From Sphingomonas sp. FARSPH (GTDB lineage: Bacteria; Pseudomonadota; Alphaproteobacteria; Sphingomonadales; Sphingomonadaceae), in assembly GCF_003355005.1 (NCBI RefSeq), contig NZ_CP029985.1:1045001-1109000 (forward strand): a stretch of DNA of 64,000 nt. The letters are read 5' to 3'. The first letter of the stretch is position 1. Every line of letters begins with the position of its first letter. The position numbers and the translations under genes were made by a program. The notes under the pieces were generated by a model. The model did not search any database. It worked only from the letters and a program-made list of their open reading frames with translations, and was not told the DNA's origin. Of the stretch, positions 40,341 through 48,680 are shown piece after piece.

Positions 40341-42056
40341 ATGTTGGACGCACAGGATGCGGGCACGGGCGTGCTCGTCGAAGATGCGAATGCAGCCGGC
40401 GTCGCGGGATCGGCCGCGCTATCGGCGAAGACCGCCGCGGCGACCAGCGCCGCTTTGCTCCTCGCCGCATGCGGCGGCGGCAGCGGCGGATCGAGCCCGA
40501 CGCCTACCGCCTCCACCCCAGTCGTCGTCGCCCCCGCCGCGATCACCACCGCGCAGGCGAGCCGTTTCCTTGCGCAATCGACGATGGGCGCGACGCGCGC
40601 CATGATCGACACCGTCGTCAGTCGCCGGTTCGACGGCTGGATCGACGATCAGTTCGCGCTGCCGCGCGCGACGTCGCATTGGGACTGGCTGAACGCCAAC
40701 GGCTATAACGTCGCCGCCAACATCAACAGCGAAACCGGCTTCGACGCGACGATGTGGCGCCAGCTGATCGCCGAGCCCGACCAGCTGCGCCAGCGCGTCG
40801 GCATGGCGCTGCTCGACATGCTCGTCGTCGGCATCGGCGGCGTGAACCTCAACTGGAAACAATTCGCCACCGCGGCCTATGTCGACGTGCTGCTCGACAA
40901 TGCGTTCGGCAATTATCGCACGCTGATGGACGCGATCACCGCGAATGCGGCGATGGGATCGTTCCTCACCTTCCTCGGCAACCGCAAGGCGAATACGACG
41001 ACGGGCGCGCAGCCCGACGAGAATTACGCGCGCGAGCTGATGCAATTGTTCACGCTCGGCCTCTACCAGCTCAACATGGACGGCAGCGTCAAGACGGGCG
41101 CATCGGGCGCGCCGCTCGAAACCTATACGCAGGCGGACGTCACCGGCCTCGCGCGCGTCTTCACCGGGCTCAGCCTGTCGAGCAGCGACAGCACGACGCC
41201 CAATCGCTATCGCGTGCCGCTGGTGATGAACGCCGCGATCAACGAGACGGGCACCGCCACCTTCCTCGGCACGACCACCAGCGGCGGCGGCATGGCCGCG
41301 ATCAAGGTCGCGCTCGACACGATCTTCGCTCACCCCAACATGCCGCCGTTCGTGTCGAAGCAGCTGATCCAGCGCCTCGTCACCAGCAACCCCTCCCCCG
41401 CTTATGTCGGCCGCGTCGCCGCGACCTTCGCCGACAATGGATCGGGCGTGCGCGGCGACATGAAGGCGGTGTTGAAGGCGATCCTGCTCGACACCGAGGC
41501 GCGCAGCGACACCGCGCTGACCAGCACGACCGCGGGCAAGTTGCGCGAGCCGGTGATGCGCCTCACCGCCTGGGCACGCGCCTTCGGCGTCACCTCGCCA
41601 TCGAACGCCTGGGCGATCGGCGACACGTCGAACATGTCGTCCAGATTGGCGCAATCGATGGGCCGCAGCCAGACGGTCTTCAATTTCTTCCGCCCCGGCT
41701 ACGCCCCGCCCGCGACAGGCATCGCCAGCGCCGGTCTCGTCGCCCCCGAGTTCCAGATCACCAACGAACAGAGCGTCGTCGCCTACGTCAATTACATGCA
41801 GGGCTTGGTCCAGAACGGCACCGGCGACGTGAAGGCGGATTACACGGCGATCCTGACCAAAGCGTCGGACAGTGCCGCGCTGGTCGACGAGGTCAATCTG
41901 GTGCTCGCCGCCGGGCAACTGAGCGCGACCACCGTGACCGCGATCCGCGCGGCGGTCGACAGCGTCGCGACCACCGCCGCCAACGCCGCGCAGAACCGCG
42001 TCAACATCGCGATCCTGCTCACCCTCGCCTCCCCCGAATTCATCACGGTGCGCTGA
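40341..42056 (+). CDS. DUF1800 family secreted protein
   Basis: A 571-residue protein of the DUF1800 family, found in many bacteria beside DUF1501 proteins. The N-terminus has an acidic stretch, then a hydrophobic segment ending in LLLAACGGGSGG (Cys44), which looks like a lipobox although the preceding region is atypically long and acidic. Family motifs include FLAQSTMGATRAMIDTV, NYARELMQLFTLGLYQLNMDG and MGRSQTVFNFFRPGY. Function is unknown. An in-frame GTG exists at 40308; the ATG at 40341 is used. Its stop is three bases before the DUF1501 gene. Confidence 0.88.
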   Translation: MLDAQDAGTGVLVEDANAAGVAGSAALSAKTAAATSAALLLAACGGGSGGSSPTPTASTPVVVAPAAITTAQASRFLAQSTMGATRAMIDTVVSRRFDGWIDDQFALPRATSHWDWLNANGYNVAANINSETGFDATMWRQLIAEPDQLRQRVGMALLDMLVVGIGGVNLNWKQFATAAYVDVLLDNAFGNYRTLMDAITANAAMGSFLTFLGNRKANTTTGAQPDENYARELMQLFTLGLYQLNMDGSVKTGASGAPLETYTQADVTGLARVFTGLSLSSSDSTTPNRYRVPLVMNAAINETGTATFLGTTTSGGGMAAIKVALDTIFAHPNMPPFVSKQLIQRLVTSNPSPAYVGRVAATFADNGSGVRGDMKAVLKAILLDTEARSDTALTSTTAGKLREPVMRLTAWARAFGVTSPSNAWAIGDTSNMSSRLAQSMGRSQTVFNFFRPGYAPPATGIASAGLVAPEFQITNEQSVVAYVNYMQGLVQNGTGDVKADYTAILTKASDSAALVDEVNLVLAAGQLSATTVTAIRAAVDSVATTAANAAQNRVNIAILLTLASPEFITVR

Positions 42057-42059
42057 GCC

Positions 42060-43442
42060 ATGGACCACGACTGCCAAAGCCGCCGCGCCTTCCTGAAGCG
42101 CTCCGCCGCACTCGGCGTCGCCGGGGTCGCGACGCCCTTCGTCACCAGTCTCGCCGCGATCGGCGAGGCGGCGGCGGCGACCGCGACCGATTACAAGGCG
42201 ATGGTCTGCGTCTTCCTGTACGGCGGCAATGATTACGCCAACACGCTGCCGCCCTATGACCAGGCGAGCTACAACCAGTATCTCGCCGCGCGTTCCAACA
42301 TCGCACTGACCCGCGATTCGCTGGCGAACACGTTGCTGTCGCCCGCCGCGAGCCTGGCGGGCGGGCGCCAATATGCGCTGGCGCCGACGATGGGGTCGTT
42401 GATGCCGCTGTTCAACCAGGGCAAGCTCGCGGTCGTGCTCAACGTCGGCACACTCGTGCAGCCGACCACGAAGGCGCAATATCAGGCGAACAGCGTCAGG
42501 CTGCCGCCCAAATTGTTCAGCCACAACGACCAGCAAAGCTATTTCCAGGCGTCGAACCCCGAAGGCGCGACGTCGGGGTGGGGCGGCCGGATGGGCGACC
42601 TGTTCCAGAGCGGCAACGGCGCCGCGACGCTGACCTGCATTAACACCAGCGGCAATGCGGTCTATCTGACCGGCAAGTCGGCGGTGCAATATTCGGTCGG
42701 CACGGGCGGGCCGATCGCGCTCATCAACAACGCGACCAGCCTGTACGGCTCGACCACCGCCGCCGCGACGCTGCGCACGCTGATGACGGGCAGCAACGCC
42801 AATTTGTTCGCCAGCGAGCACGCCCGCGTCGCCAAGCGCGCGCTCGACACCTACACGCAGGTCGCCGGCGCGCTGGCGAACGCGCCGGCCAGCGGCTTCT
42901 CGTTGTTTCCGACGGGCAACAGCCTTGCCGACCAGCTCAAGATGGTGGCGCGGATGATCTCCGTCAGTTCCGAACTGGGCGCGAAGCGGCAGGTGTTCTT
43001 CGTATCGATCGGCGGCTTCGACCTGCACGACAATCTCGTCGCGCAACATCCCGGCCTGATCGGCAAGGTCGCCGACGCGATGCGCGCCTTCTACGACACC
43101 ACCGTCGCGCTCGGCGTCGCGGACAAGGTGACGAGCTTCACCGCCTCCGACTTCGGCCGCACGCTCCAGTCCAACGACGACGGCTCCGACCACGGCTGGG
43201 GCAGCCACCATTTCGTCATGGGCGGCGCGGTGAAGGGCCAGCGTTTCTACGGCACGCCGCCCGCGATCGGCAACGGTACCGCCGACGACGTCGGCCAGGG
43301 GCGGCTGCTGCCGACGATCTCGGTCGACCAATATGCCGCGACGCTCGCCAGCTGGTTCGGCATCGCCAACGGCGACCTCACCACGGTGCTGCCCAACATG
43401 GGCAATTACAACCCGAGCAGCTGGAATCTGGGCTTCGTGTGA
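42060..43442 (+). CDS. DUF1501 family Tat-exported protein
   Basis: A 460-residue protein with a twin-arginine signal (SRRAFLKRSAALGVAGVATPFVT). The mature part has the DUF1501 fold, related to the alkaline phosphatase/sulfatase superfamily: VCVFLYGGNDYANTLPPYD near the start, LFSHNDQQSYFQ in the middle, and SIGGFDLHDNL plus FGRTLQSNDDGSDHGWGSHHFVMGG, where the Asp and His residues could bind metal. Tat export fits folding with a cofactor. It is co-transcribed with the DUF1800 gene; the pair probably acts together at the cell surface, substrate unknown. Confidence 0.9.
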   Translation: MDHDCQSRRAFLKRSAALGVAGVATPFVTSLAAIGEAAAATATDYKAMVCVFLYGGNDYANTLPPYDQASYNQYLAARSNIALTRDSLANTLLSPAASLAGGRQYALAPTMGSLMPLFNQGKLAVVLNVGTLVQPTTKAQYQANSVRLPPKLFSHNDQQSYFQASNPEGATSGWGGRMGDLFQSGNGAATLTCINTSGNAVYLTGKSAVQYSVGTGGPIALINNATSLYGSTTAAATLRTLMTGSNANLFASEHARVAKRALDTYTQVAGALANAPASGFSLFPTGNSLADQLKMVARMISVSSELGAKRQVFFVSIGGFDLHDNLVAQHPGLIGKVADAMRAFYDTTVALGVADKVTSFTASDFGRTLQSNDDGSDHGWGSHHFVMGGAVKGQRFYGTPPAIGNGTADDVGQGRLLPTISVDQYAATLASWFGIANGDLTTVLPNMGNYNPSSWNLGFV

Positions 43443-43451
43443 CCTCCTCAG

Positions 43452-43591
43452 TCCTCCCCGCTTCGCGGGGAGGGGGACCGCCAGCCGAAGGCTGGTGGTG
43501 GAGGGGCAGTCCAGCAGCGCTATCCCGCGTGGCTGCCCCTCCACCACTCGCTGCGCGAGCGGTCCCGCTCCCCTGCAAGGCAGGGGAGGAT
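43452..43591. repeat. Family A intergenic repeat, copy between DUF1501 and iron enzyme
   Basis: Begins with the CCCCGCTTCGCGGGGAGG hairpin and ends with CCCCTGCAAGGCAGGGGAGG; GGTGGAGGGGCAG and CTGCCCCTCCACC pair internally. Same orientation as the copy at 8952. It separates two convergent genes and marks the end of the DUF1800/DUF1501 unit. Confidence 0.78.
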
Positions 43592-43599
43592 TGGCAGTC

Positions 43600-44493
43600 T
43601 CACCCCATCAACACCGCGCGATACGCCGCGAAGCAGCGTTCGCCGCATTTCAGGCGGATCAGCGCGCCTTCCGCCATCGCGGTGGCGCGGCGCGGGTCTT
43701 GCGCGACGGCGGGGCGGATCGCCTCGCGGTTCCAGTCTTCGGAATGCTTGACGTCGAGCACCGCATGGAGGTCGAAATAACGGCGCTCCTTCGTCGTGAA
43801 GCCCAGCCGCTTGAGGCCCCGCGCCGTCGCCGCCGACCGATCGGGTGCGGTCAGTTCGATCACGCCGAGCGCGCCGACCGACTGCCACGCATAGCGCCGG
43901 CTCGTCGCCATCGCGGTCATCGCATTGGCGAGCGCCAGGCTCTGCCACAAGGTGTTCTCGATGACGGGGTCGACCTTCAACGTCTCGACCAGCGCATCGA
44001 GCATCGGCCCGTGCATGCCCGCCGCCTGTCCGCGCCCCATCTCGTCCCAGTAATTGCGCGCGAGTTCGAGCTTGGGCAATTTGGGCAGCTTCACCTGCGT
44101 CATCGCGACGAGATCGTCGAACCCGGCCTCGCCCGCCGCCTCCTGTTCGAAGAACCAGCGGATCTGGTCGAGCGTCGCCTGCTCTGCGAGCCACGGGAAG
44201 AGCGGATCGTGCTGCCCCGGCCCGCTCGCCTTCAGTTCCTCGAACCAGGCGACGAAGCCGTCGACGTCGGTCGGCGCCGCCGCCGCTTCGGGCGCCACCT
44301 CGTCGCGCAATTCCTCCAGGAATCCGCCCTCCAGCCGCTGCATACGCACGTCGCGGTCGAGCGTGCGTTGCCAATCCGCATGCGGAAAGCCCGGCTCCAG
44401 CCGTTCGCGGTTCCAGTGCGCCAGCCCGCGCTGGAAACTGTCGGTCAGAAACTGCGACGCGCGTTGCGGCGCGTCGGCGATACGTGTGGCCAT
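43600..44493 (-). CDS. Haem-oxygenase-like iron-containing oxidase
   Basis: A 297-residue, mostly helical protein with the metal pattern of haem-oxygenase-like diiron oxidases: Glu116/118 in WFFEQEAAGE, the YWDEMGRGQAAGMHGPM motif with Glu151 and His161, Glu213, and YFDLHAVLDVKHSEDW with His243, Asp247 and His250. Family members activate O2 for N-oxidation, C-C cleavage or fatty-acid decarboxylation; the substrate here is unknown. Start is ATG 44493 behind GGGAGAGG. It is transcribed toward the DUF1501 gene and divergent from ctaB. It is not a classical haem oxygenase, since no haem-binding pattern is visible. Confidence 0.78.
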   Translation of the reverse strand: MATRIADAPQRASQFLTDSFQRGLAHWNRERLEPGFPHADWQRTLDRDVRMQRLEGGFLEELRDEVAPEAAAAPTDVDGFVAWFEELKASGPGQHDPLFPWLAEQATLDQIRWFFEQEAAGEAGFDDLVAMTQVKLPKLPKLELARNYWDEMGRGQAAGMHGPMLDALVETLKVDPVIENTLWQSLALANAMTAMATSRRYAWQSVGALGVIELTAPDRSAATARGLKRLGFTTKERRYFDLHAVLDVKHSEDWNREAIRPAVAQDPRRATAMAEGALIRLKCGERCFAAYRAVLMG

Positions 44494-44644
44494 TGGAAAA
44501 AACCTCTCCCGATCTGCCCGGCCAACCCATTGATTTCGGGAACGTTCCGCCGCGGTCAGGGCGCCTTGACCTCGATCAGTACGTTCGTCGCGAAGGCCGC
44601 GCTCCACCCTTCCCCCGCCCCGCGCGCACGCGTATAGCGCGGCG

Positions 44645-45550
44645 ATGACGACGGCCGAGACGCCTCTCCTGATCCCCGCCGACTGGCGCGATTTCCTGGC
44701 GCTGACCAAGCCGCGCGTGATGACGCTCGTCGTCTTTACCGGCCTGTGCGGCATGCTCGCGGCGCCGGTGCCGATCCATCCGGTACTGGGCTTCACCGCG
44801 ATCTTGTGCATCGCGCTCGGCGCGGGCGCGGCGGGCGCGCTCAACCAATGGTATGAGGCGGACCTCGACGCGATCATGCGCCGCACGCAGCAGCGGCCGC
44901 TGCCCGCGGGCCGCATGGATCGCCAGTCGGCGCTGCACTTCGGCGTCGGGCTCGCCGCCTTTTCGGTCATCCTGATGGGTTTTGCGGTCAACCTCGCCGC
45001 CGCCGCGATCCTGACCGTGTCGATCCTGTTCTACGTCCTCGTCTACACCGTCTGGCTGAAGCGGCGCACGCCGCAGAACATCGTCATCGGCGGCGCGGCG
45101 GGCGCCTTCCCACCGCTGATCGGCTGGGCCGCCGCGACCGGCGACGTCGCGCTGCTACCGGTGCTGCTGTTCGGCCTCGTCTTCCTGTGGACGCCGCCGC
45201 ATTTCTGGGCGCTCGCGCTGTTCGTGAAGACCGATTACGAGCAGGCCGGCGTGCCGATGCTGCCCGTCGTCGCGGGCGAGCGCGTGACGCGGCACCAGAT
45301 CGGGCTGTACACCATCCCGATGGCGCTCGCCGCCGTCGCGCCCTGGCCGCTCGGGCTGACCGGCCCGGTCTATGGCATCGTCGCCAGCGTCATGACCGCG
45401 GTCTTCGCGCTGCTGGCGCTGCGCGTCGCGACCCGGCATACCGGCGCGAACGACCCGATGAAGCCGGAGAAGCGCTTGTTCAGCTATTCGATCCTCTATT
45501 TGTTCGTGGTGTTCGGCGCGCTGGTCGTCGATCGCTGGGTGATGGCATGA
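44645..45550 (+). CDS. ctaB: Protoheme IX farnesyltransferase
   Basis: CtaB (CyoE/Cox10) makes haem O from haem B and farnesyl diphosphate for the oxidase. The 301-residue membrane protein has the prenyltransferase motifs NQWYEADLDAIMRRTQQRPLPAG (Asp-rich) and YTVWLKRRTPQNIVIGGAAGAFPPLIGW, and seven or more helices. In typical alphaproteobacterial cox clusters it directly follows ctaD; here the DUF1800 unit and the iron enzyme lie between. Its stop overlaps the start of the following small gene. Confidence 0.95.
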   Translation: MTTAETPLLIPADWRDFLALTKPRVMTLVVFTGLCGMLAAPVPIHPVLGFTAILCIALGAGAAGALNQWYEADLDAIMRRTQQRPLPAGRMDRQSALHFGVGLAAFSVILMGFAVNLAAAAILTVSILFYVLVYTVWLKRRTPQNIVIGGAAGAFPPLIGWAAATGDVALLPVLLFGLVFLWTPPHFWALALFVKTDYEQAGVPMLPVVAGERVTRHQIGLYTIPMALAAVAPWPLGLTGPVYGIVASVMTAVFALLALRVATRHTGANDPMKPEKRLFSYSILYLFVVFGALVVDRWVMA

Positions 45551-45681
45551 CCCCCGACGAACAGGACCTGATCCGCCACCGGCAGAAGTCGCGGGCGCGT
45601 GTGATGGCGCTGCTGCTCGGCGCGTTCGTCATCCTCGTCTTCGCGATCGCGCTGACCAAGATCCGCCAGGGCTTGGTATGA
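45547..45681 (+). CDS. 44-residue membrane protein in cox operon
   Basis: A tiny protein with a charged N-terminus (TPDEQDLIRHRQKSRAR) and a single transmembrane helix (VMALLLGAFVILVFAIAL), ending KIRQGLV. Small one-helix proteins at this place between ctaB and ctaG are common in alphaproteobacterial oxidase operons (often called CoxF-like) and may help assembly; direct evidence is lacking. It overlaps both neighbours by four bases (ATGA on each side), strong evidence that it is translated. Confidence 0.8.
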   Translation: MTPDEQDLIRHRQKSRARVMALLLGAFVILVFAIALTKIRQGLV

Positions 45682-46247
45682 GCGGAACGGGTGCGTCCGG
45701 AGGGGCGGACCCGTCCCGCCGCCAGCTGCGCACCGCGCTGCTCGCGGTGCTCGGCATCTGCCTGATGACCGGGCTCGCCTGGGCCAGCGTGCCGCTCTAC
45801 CGCCTCTTCTGCCAGGTCACCGGGCTGAACGGCACGACGCAGCGCGGCCTCGCAGCGCCCGGCGCGGTCGACCACAAGATCCGCATTGATTTCGACACCA
45901 ACGTCGCCCCGCACATGCCGTGGCGCTTTCGCCCGGAGAACCCGTCCGACACCGTCGACGTCGGTGCGCGCGACATGGCGTTCTTCCTTGCGACGAACAC
46001 CAGCGACCATCCGATCACCGGCACCGCGACGTTCAACGTCACGCCGGCGCAGGCGGGCAAATATTTCACGAAAATCCAATGCTTCTGCTTCACGCAGCAG
46101 ACGCTGCAACCCGGCGAGACGGCGCGCATGCCCGTCATCTTCTTCGTCGATCCGAAAATCCTCAAGGACCCGGACGCCGCCGACGTCGAAACGATCACGC
46201 TCTCCTATACGTTTTACCCGGTAGATTCCGGCAAGACGCCAAGCTAG
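45678..46247 (+). CDS. ctaG: Cytochrome c oxidase assembly protein CtaG (Cox11-like)
   Basis: Cox11-type copper chaperone that delivers copper to the CuB site of subunit I. The 189-residue protein has a single N-terminal transmembrane helix (about 18-40) with VPLYRLFCQVTGLNGTTQ just after it and the copper-binding IQCFCFTQQTLQPGE (Cys-x-Cys) in the periplasmic beta domain. Its ATG overlaps the stop of the 44-residue gene. Length and motifs are standard. Confidence 0.95.
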   Translation: MSGTGASGGADPSRRQLRTALLAVLGICLMTGLAWASVPLYRLFCQVTGLNGTTQRGLAAPGAVDHKIRIDFDTNVAPHMPWRFRPENPSDTVDVGARDMAFFLATNTSDHPITGTATFNVTPAQAGKYFTKIQCFCFTQQTLQPGETARMPVIFFVDPKILKDPDAADVETITLSYTFYPVDSGKTPS

Positions 46248-46283
46248 GGTCGCGCTCGAGAGGGTATAACAGGGACACGCAAG

Positions 46284-47216
46284 ATGGCCGGCGCCAAGAA
46301 TCACGATTATCACATCCTGCCGCCCAGCATCTGGCCGCTGTTCGGCTCGCTGTCCGCGCTCGTCATGGCGTCGGGCGCGATCATGTGGATGCACGGCGGC
46401 CATCTGGCGGCGGACAAGGCGAACGGCGGCGGCTGGATCTTCTTCGCCGGCCTCGCGGGCGTGCTGTTCACCATGTACAGCTGGTGGGCGGACGTGGTGC
46501 GCGAGGCGCATCACGGCGACCATACGCCCGTCGTCCAGCTGCATTTCCGTTACGGCATGATCCTGTTCATCGCGTCGGAAGTGATGTTCTTCGTCGGCTG
46601 GTTCTGGGCGTTCTTCGATTTTTCGCTGTTCCCGACCGCGATGAGCTTCGTCAACGGCCAGGTCGAGCGCGCGACCGAAGGTGCCGCGGCGATCGCGGCG
46701 CAATGGCCGCCCAAGGGGCTGGAGGTCATCAATGCCTTCGAATTCCCGCTGCTCAACACGCTGATCCTGCTGACCAGCGGCACCACCGTCACCTGGGCGC
46801 ACCACGCGCTGATCCACAACCAGCGCGGCGGCGAGAAGACCGGCCTGTGGGGCATGCTCGGCGTCGGCAATCGCGACGGCGTCCTCAAGGGGCTGTGGCT
46901 GACGATCGTGCTCGGCCTGATCTTCAGCAGCATCCAGGCGTATGAGTACATCCACGCGCCCTTCCCCTTCAAGGGGCTGAACTATGGCGCGTCCTTCTTC
47001 ATGGCGACGGGCTTCCACGGCTTTCACGTCATCATCGGCACGATCTTCCTGATCGTCTGCCTGATCCGCGCCTACAAGGGCGACTTCACGCCGCGCCAGC
47101 ATTTCGGCTTCGAAGCCGCAGCCTGGTACTGGCATTTCGTCGACGTCGTCTGGCTGTTCCTGTTCGTCACCATCTACGTCTGGGGTGGCTGGGGCGCGCC
47201 GGTCCACGGCGGCTGA
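46284..47216 (+). CDS. ctaE: Cytochrome c oxidase subunit III
   Basis: The 310-residue subunit III with seven transmembrane helices and the WWADVVREAHHGDHT, RYGMILFIASEVMFFVGWFWAFF and HFVDVVWLFLFVTIYVWGGW motifs. It stabilises the catalytic core and proton uptake. It contains an insertion of about 40 residues between helices 3 and 4 (AMSFVNGQVERATEGAAAIAAQWPPKG) that is common in alphaproteobacterial versions. An AGGGACACGCAAG sequence precedes the ATG. Confidence 0.96.
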   Translation: MAGAKNHDYHILPPSIWPLFGSLSALVMASGAIMWMHGGHLAADKANGGGWIFFAGLAGVLFTMYSWWADVVREAHHGDHTPVVQLHFRYGMILFIASEVMFFVGWFWAFFDFSLFPTAMSFVNGQVERATEGAAAIAAQWPPKGLEVINAFEFPLLNTLILLTSGTTVTWAHHALIHNQRGGEKTGLWGMLGVGNRDGVLKGLWLTIVLGLIFSSIQAYEYIHAPFPFKGLNYGASFFMATGFHGFHVIIGTIFLIVCLIRAYKGDFTPRQHFGFEAAAWYWHFVDVVWLFLFVTIYVWGGWGAPVHGG

Positions 47217-47239
47217 TCCTGGCGGCGGGTGACGATCCG

Positions 47240-47659
47240 GTGGACGATCCGTCACCCCCGCCCACTACGGCGCCCGCTACGGCGCCGAGCGCGACGCGCG
47301 CCGTGCTGGAAGCTGGCGTCAAGGGGCTGTGCCCGCGCTGCGGCAAACCCGCGATCTTCGATGGCTGGATCCGTTTCGCGCCCGCCTGCCGCGCCTGCGG
47401 CCTCGACCTGACGCAGTTCAACGTCGGCGACGGCCCCGCCGCCTTCCTCACCCTCATCCTCGGCACGATCGTCGTCGCGATGGCGATCGTCGTCGAACTG
47501 AAGCTGCACCCGCCCCTGTGGCTGCACATGCTGATCTGGATTCCGGTGACGCTCGCCGGCGTGATCTGGAGCCTGCGCCTCGCCAAGGGCGCGCTGCTCG
47601 CCGCCGAATATCGCAACGCCGCGCGCGAGGGGCGGATCCACACCCAAACCCGGGAATGA
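47240..47659 (+). CDS. DUF983 family protein
   Basis: A 139-residue protein with an N-terminal zinc-ribbon-like pair of Cys-x-x-Cys motifs (LCPRCGKPAIF and PACRACGLDL, about 30-57) followed by two transmembrane helices (about 70-86 and 94-112). DUF983 genes typically lie in cytochrome oxidase operons between ctaE and surf1, as here, and are suspected assembly factors. Start is a GTG at 47240; the stop overlaps the surf1 start. Confidence 0.9.
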   Translation: MDDPSPPPTTAPATAPSATRAVLEAGVKGLCPRCGKPAIFDGWIRFAPACRACGLDLTQFNVGDGPAAFLTLILGTIVVAMAIVVELKLHPPLWLHMLIWIPVTLAGVIWSLRLAKGALLAAEYRNAAREGRIHTQTRE

Positions 47660-48279
47660 CCGCCGTGAAGCGCCTGCCCGTCCTCCCGACGATGCCCCTC
47701 ATCCCGACGATGATCGTCGCGCTCGCCGTCGCGGCGATGATCGGCCTCGGCCTCTGGCAATTGCTCGACCGCTGGCCGAAGAAGGAGGCGTATCTGGCGC
47801 AGCTGGCGCAGAACCCCGCCAGGCCCCCCATCGCCTTCCCGCGCCTGCCCGACGACACGTTGCTGTTCCGCCGCACCAGCGCGATGTGCCTCCAGCCCGT
47901 CGGCGAGCGGCTCGTGGGCGCGGGGGCCGCCGGCTATCGCGTCATCGCATCGTGCCGCACCGGCGCGGAAGGGCCCGGCGTCCTCGTCCAGCTCGGTACC
48001 ACGCGCGATCCGAAATTCCATAGCGACTGGCGCGGCGGCATGGTGAAGGGCTTCATCAGCCACGCCCCCGACCCGCGCCCGCTCCTCGCGACGCTGTTCG
48101 ACCATCGGCCGCAGGACATGCTGCTCGTCGCCGACACGCCGCCGCCTGGCCTCGCCGCCAACGGCAAGCCGGACCTCGCGAGCGTCCCCAACAACCACCT
48201 GTCCTACGCGGTACAGTGGTTCTTCTTCGCCGCCATCGCCGCGGTGATCTACGCGCTGGCGCTCCGCCGACGGCGGTAG
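47656..48279 (+). CDS. SURF1 family oxidase assembly protein
   Basis: A 207-residue protein with transmembrane helices at both ends (about 15-34 and 183-201) and a periplasmic domain, the SURF1/Shy1 layout. Visible motifs are GLGLWQLLDRWPKKEAYL and the C-terminal PNNHLSYAVQWFFFA, including the Tyr/Trp pair of the family. It helps to insert haem a. Shorter than many SURF1 proteins (about 230-250), mainly in the central loop. Starts at the ATG overlapping the DUF983 stop. Confidence 0.92.
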   Translation: MTAVKRLPVLPTMPLIPTMIVALAVAAMIGLGLWQLLDRWPKKEAYLAQLAQNPARPPIAFPRLPDDTLLFRRTSAMCLQPVGERLVGAGAAGYRVIASCRTGAEGPGVLVQLGTTRDPKFHSDWRGGMVKGFISHAPDPRPLLATLFDHRPQDMLLVADTPPPGLAANGKPDLASVPNNHLSYAVQWFFFAAIAAVIYALALRRRR

Positions 48280-48680
48280 AAGGCGATCGATACCCGACCG
48301 TAATCGTCACACCGCCAGCCACCGCCGACACGATCCGCGCCTTCGAACGGGCGAGCCGGCGGCGTTGTCATCCCGCCGCCTGATCCCTCACGGCGGCAGG
48401 CATCAGGGAACACGCACGCGCGCGGCCCGCGCTGTCCTACATCCGCCCGCCATGCTATGGACACGCCATGCCCAGCTTCTGCCGCGCCGCTCCCGTGTCT
48501 TCGGGGATCGGGCCGGCGTGCGTTTTCGACAACGACGTACCGTCCACTTCGTCCACTTCCGCACCCCCGAATCGGCAGGTCGACGCCCGTCCGTCGCCAC
48601 CGACCGGCGATGGCGCGGCCGCATTGCCGCCAAGAAATCCCGGCGTTGCCCCCCGGCGCCCGCGCCGCTACCCAGCCGCG
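48280..48680. other. 401-base gap between surf1 and thrC
   Basis: The thrC frame is open through the second half of this gap (from 48468), but that stretch is Pro/Arg/Ser-rich without protein character and precedes the conserved MRYVSTRG start, so it is judged non-coding. A weak hairpin GCCGCC (48375-48380) / GGCGGC (48392-48397) is the only structure noticed. The gap may hold a thrC promoter; no clear boxes or riboswitch are visible. Confidence 0.5.

Noticed and set aside
40419..43547. A 1042-codon open frame on the minus strand opposite DUF1800/DUF1501
   Set aside because: It is the antisense shadow of two well-formed genes with clear family motifs and signal peptides. Its translation is an Arg/His/Gln/Val-rich string without domains, as expected for high-GC antisense frames.
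48468..48680. A 71-codon N-terminal extension of thrC
   Set aside because: The extension is Pro/Ser/Arg-rich, and threonine synthases start at MRYVSTRG as found at 48681.
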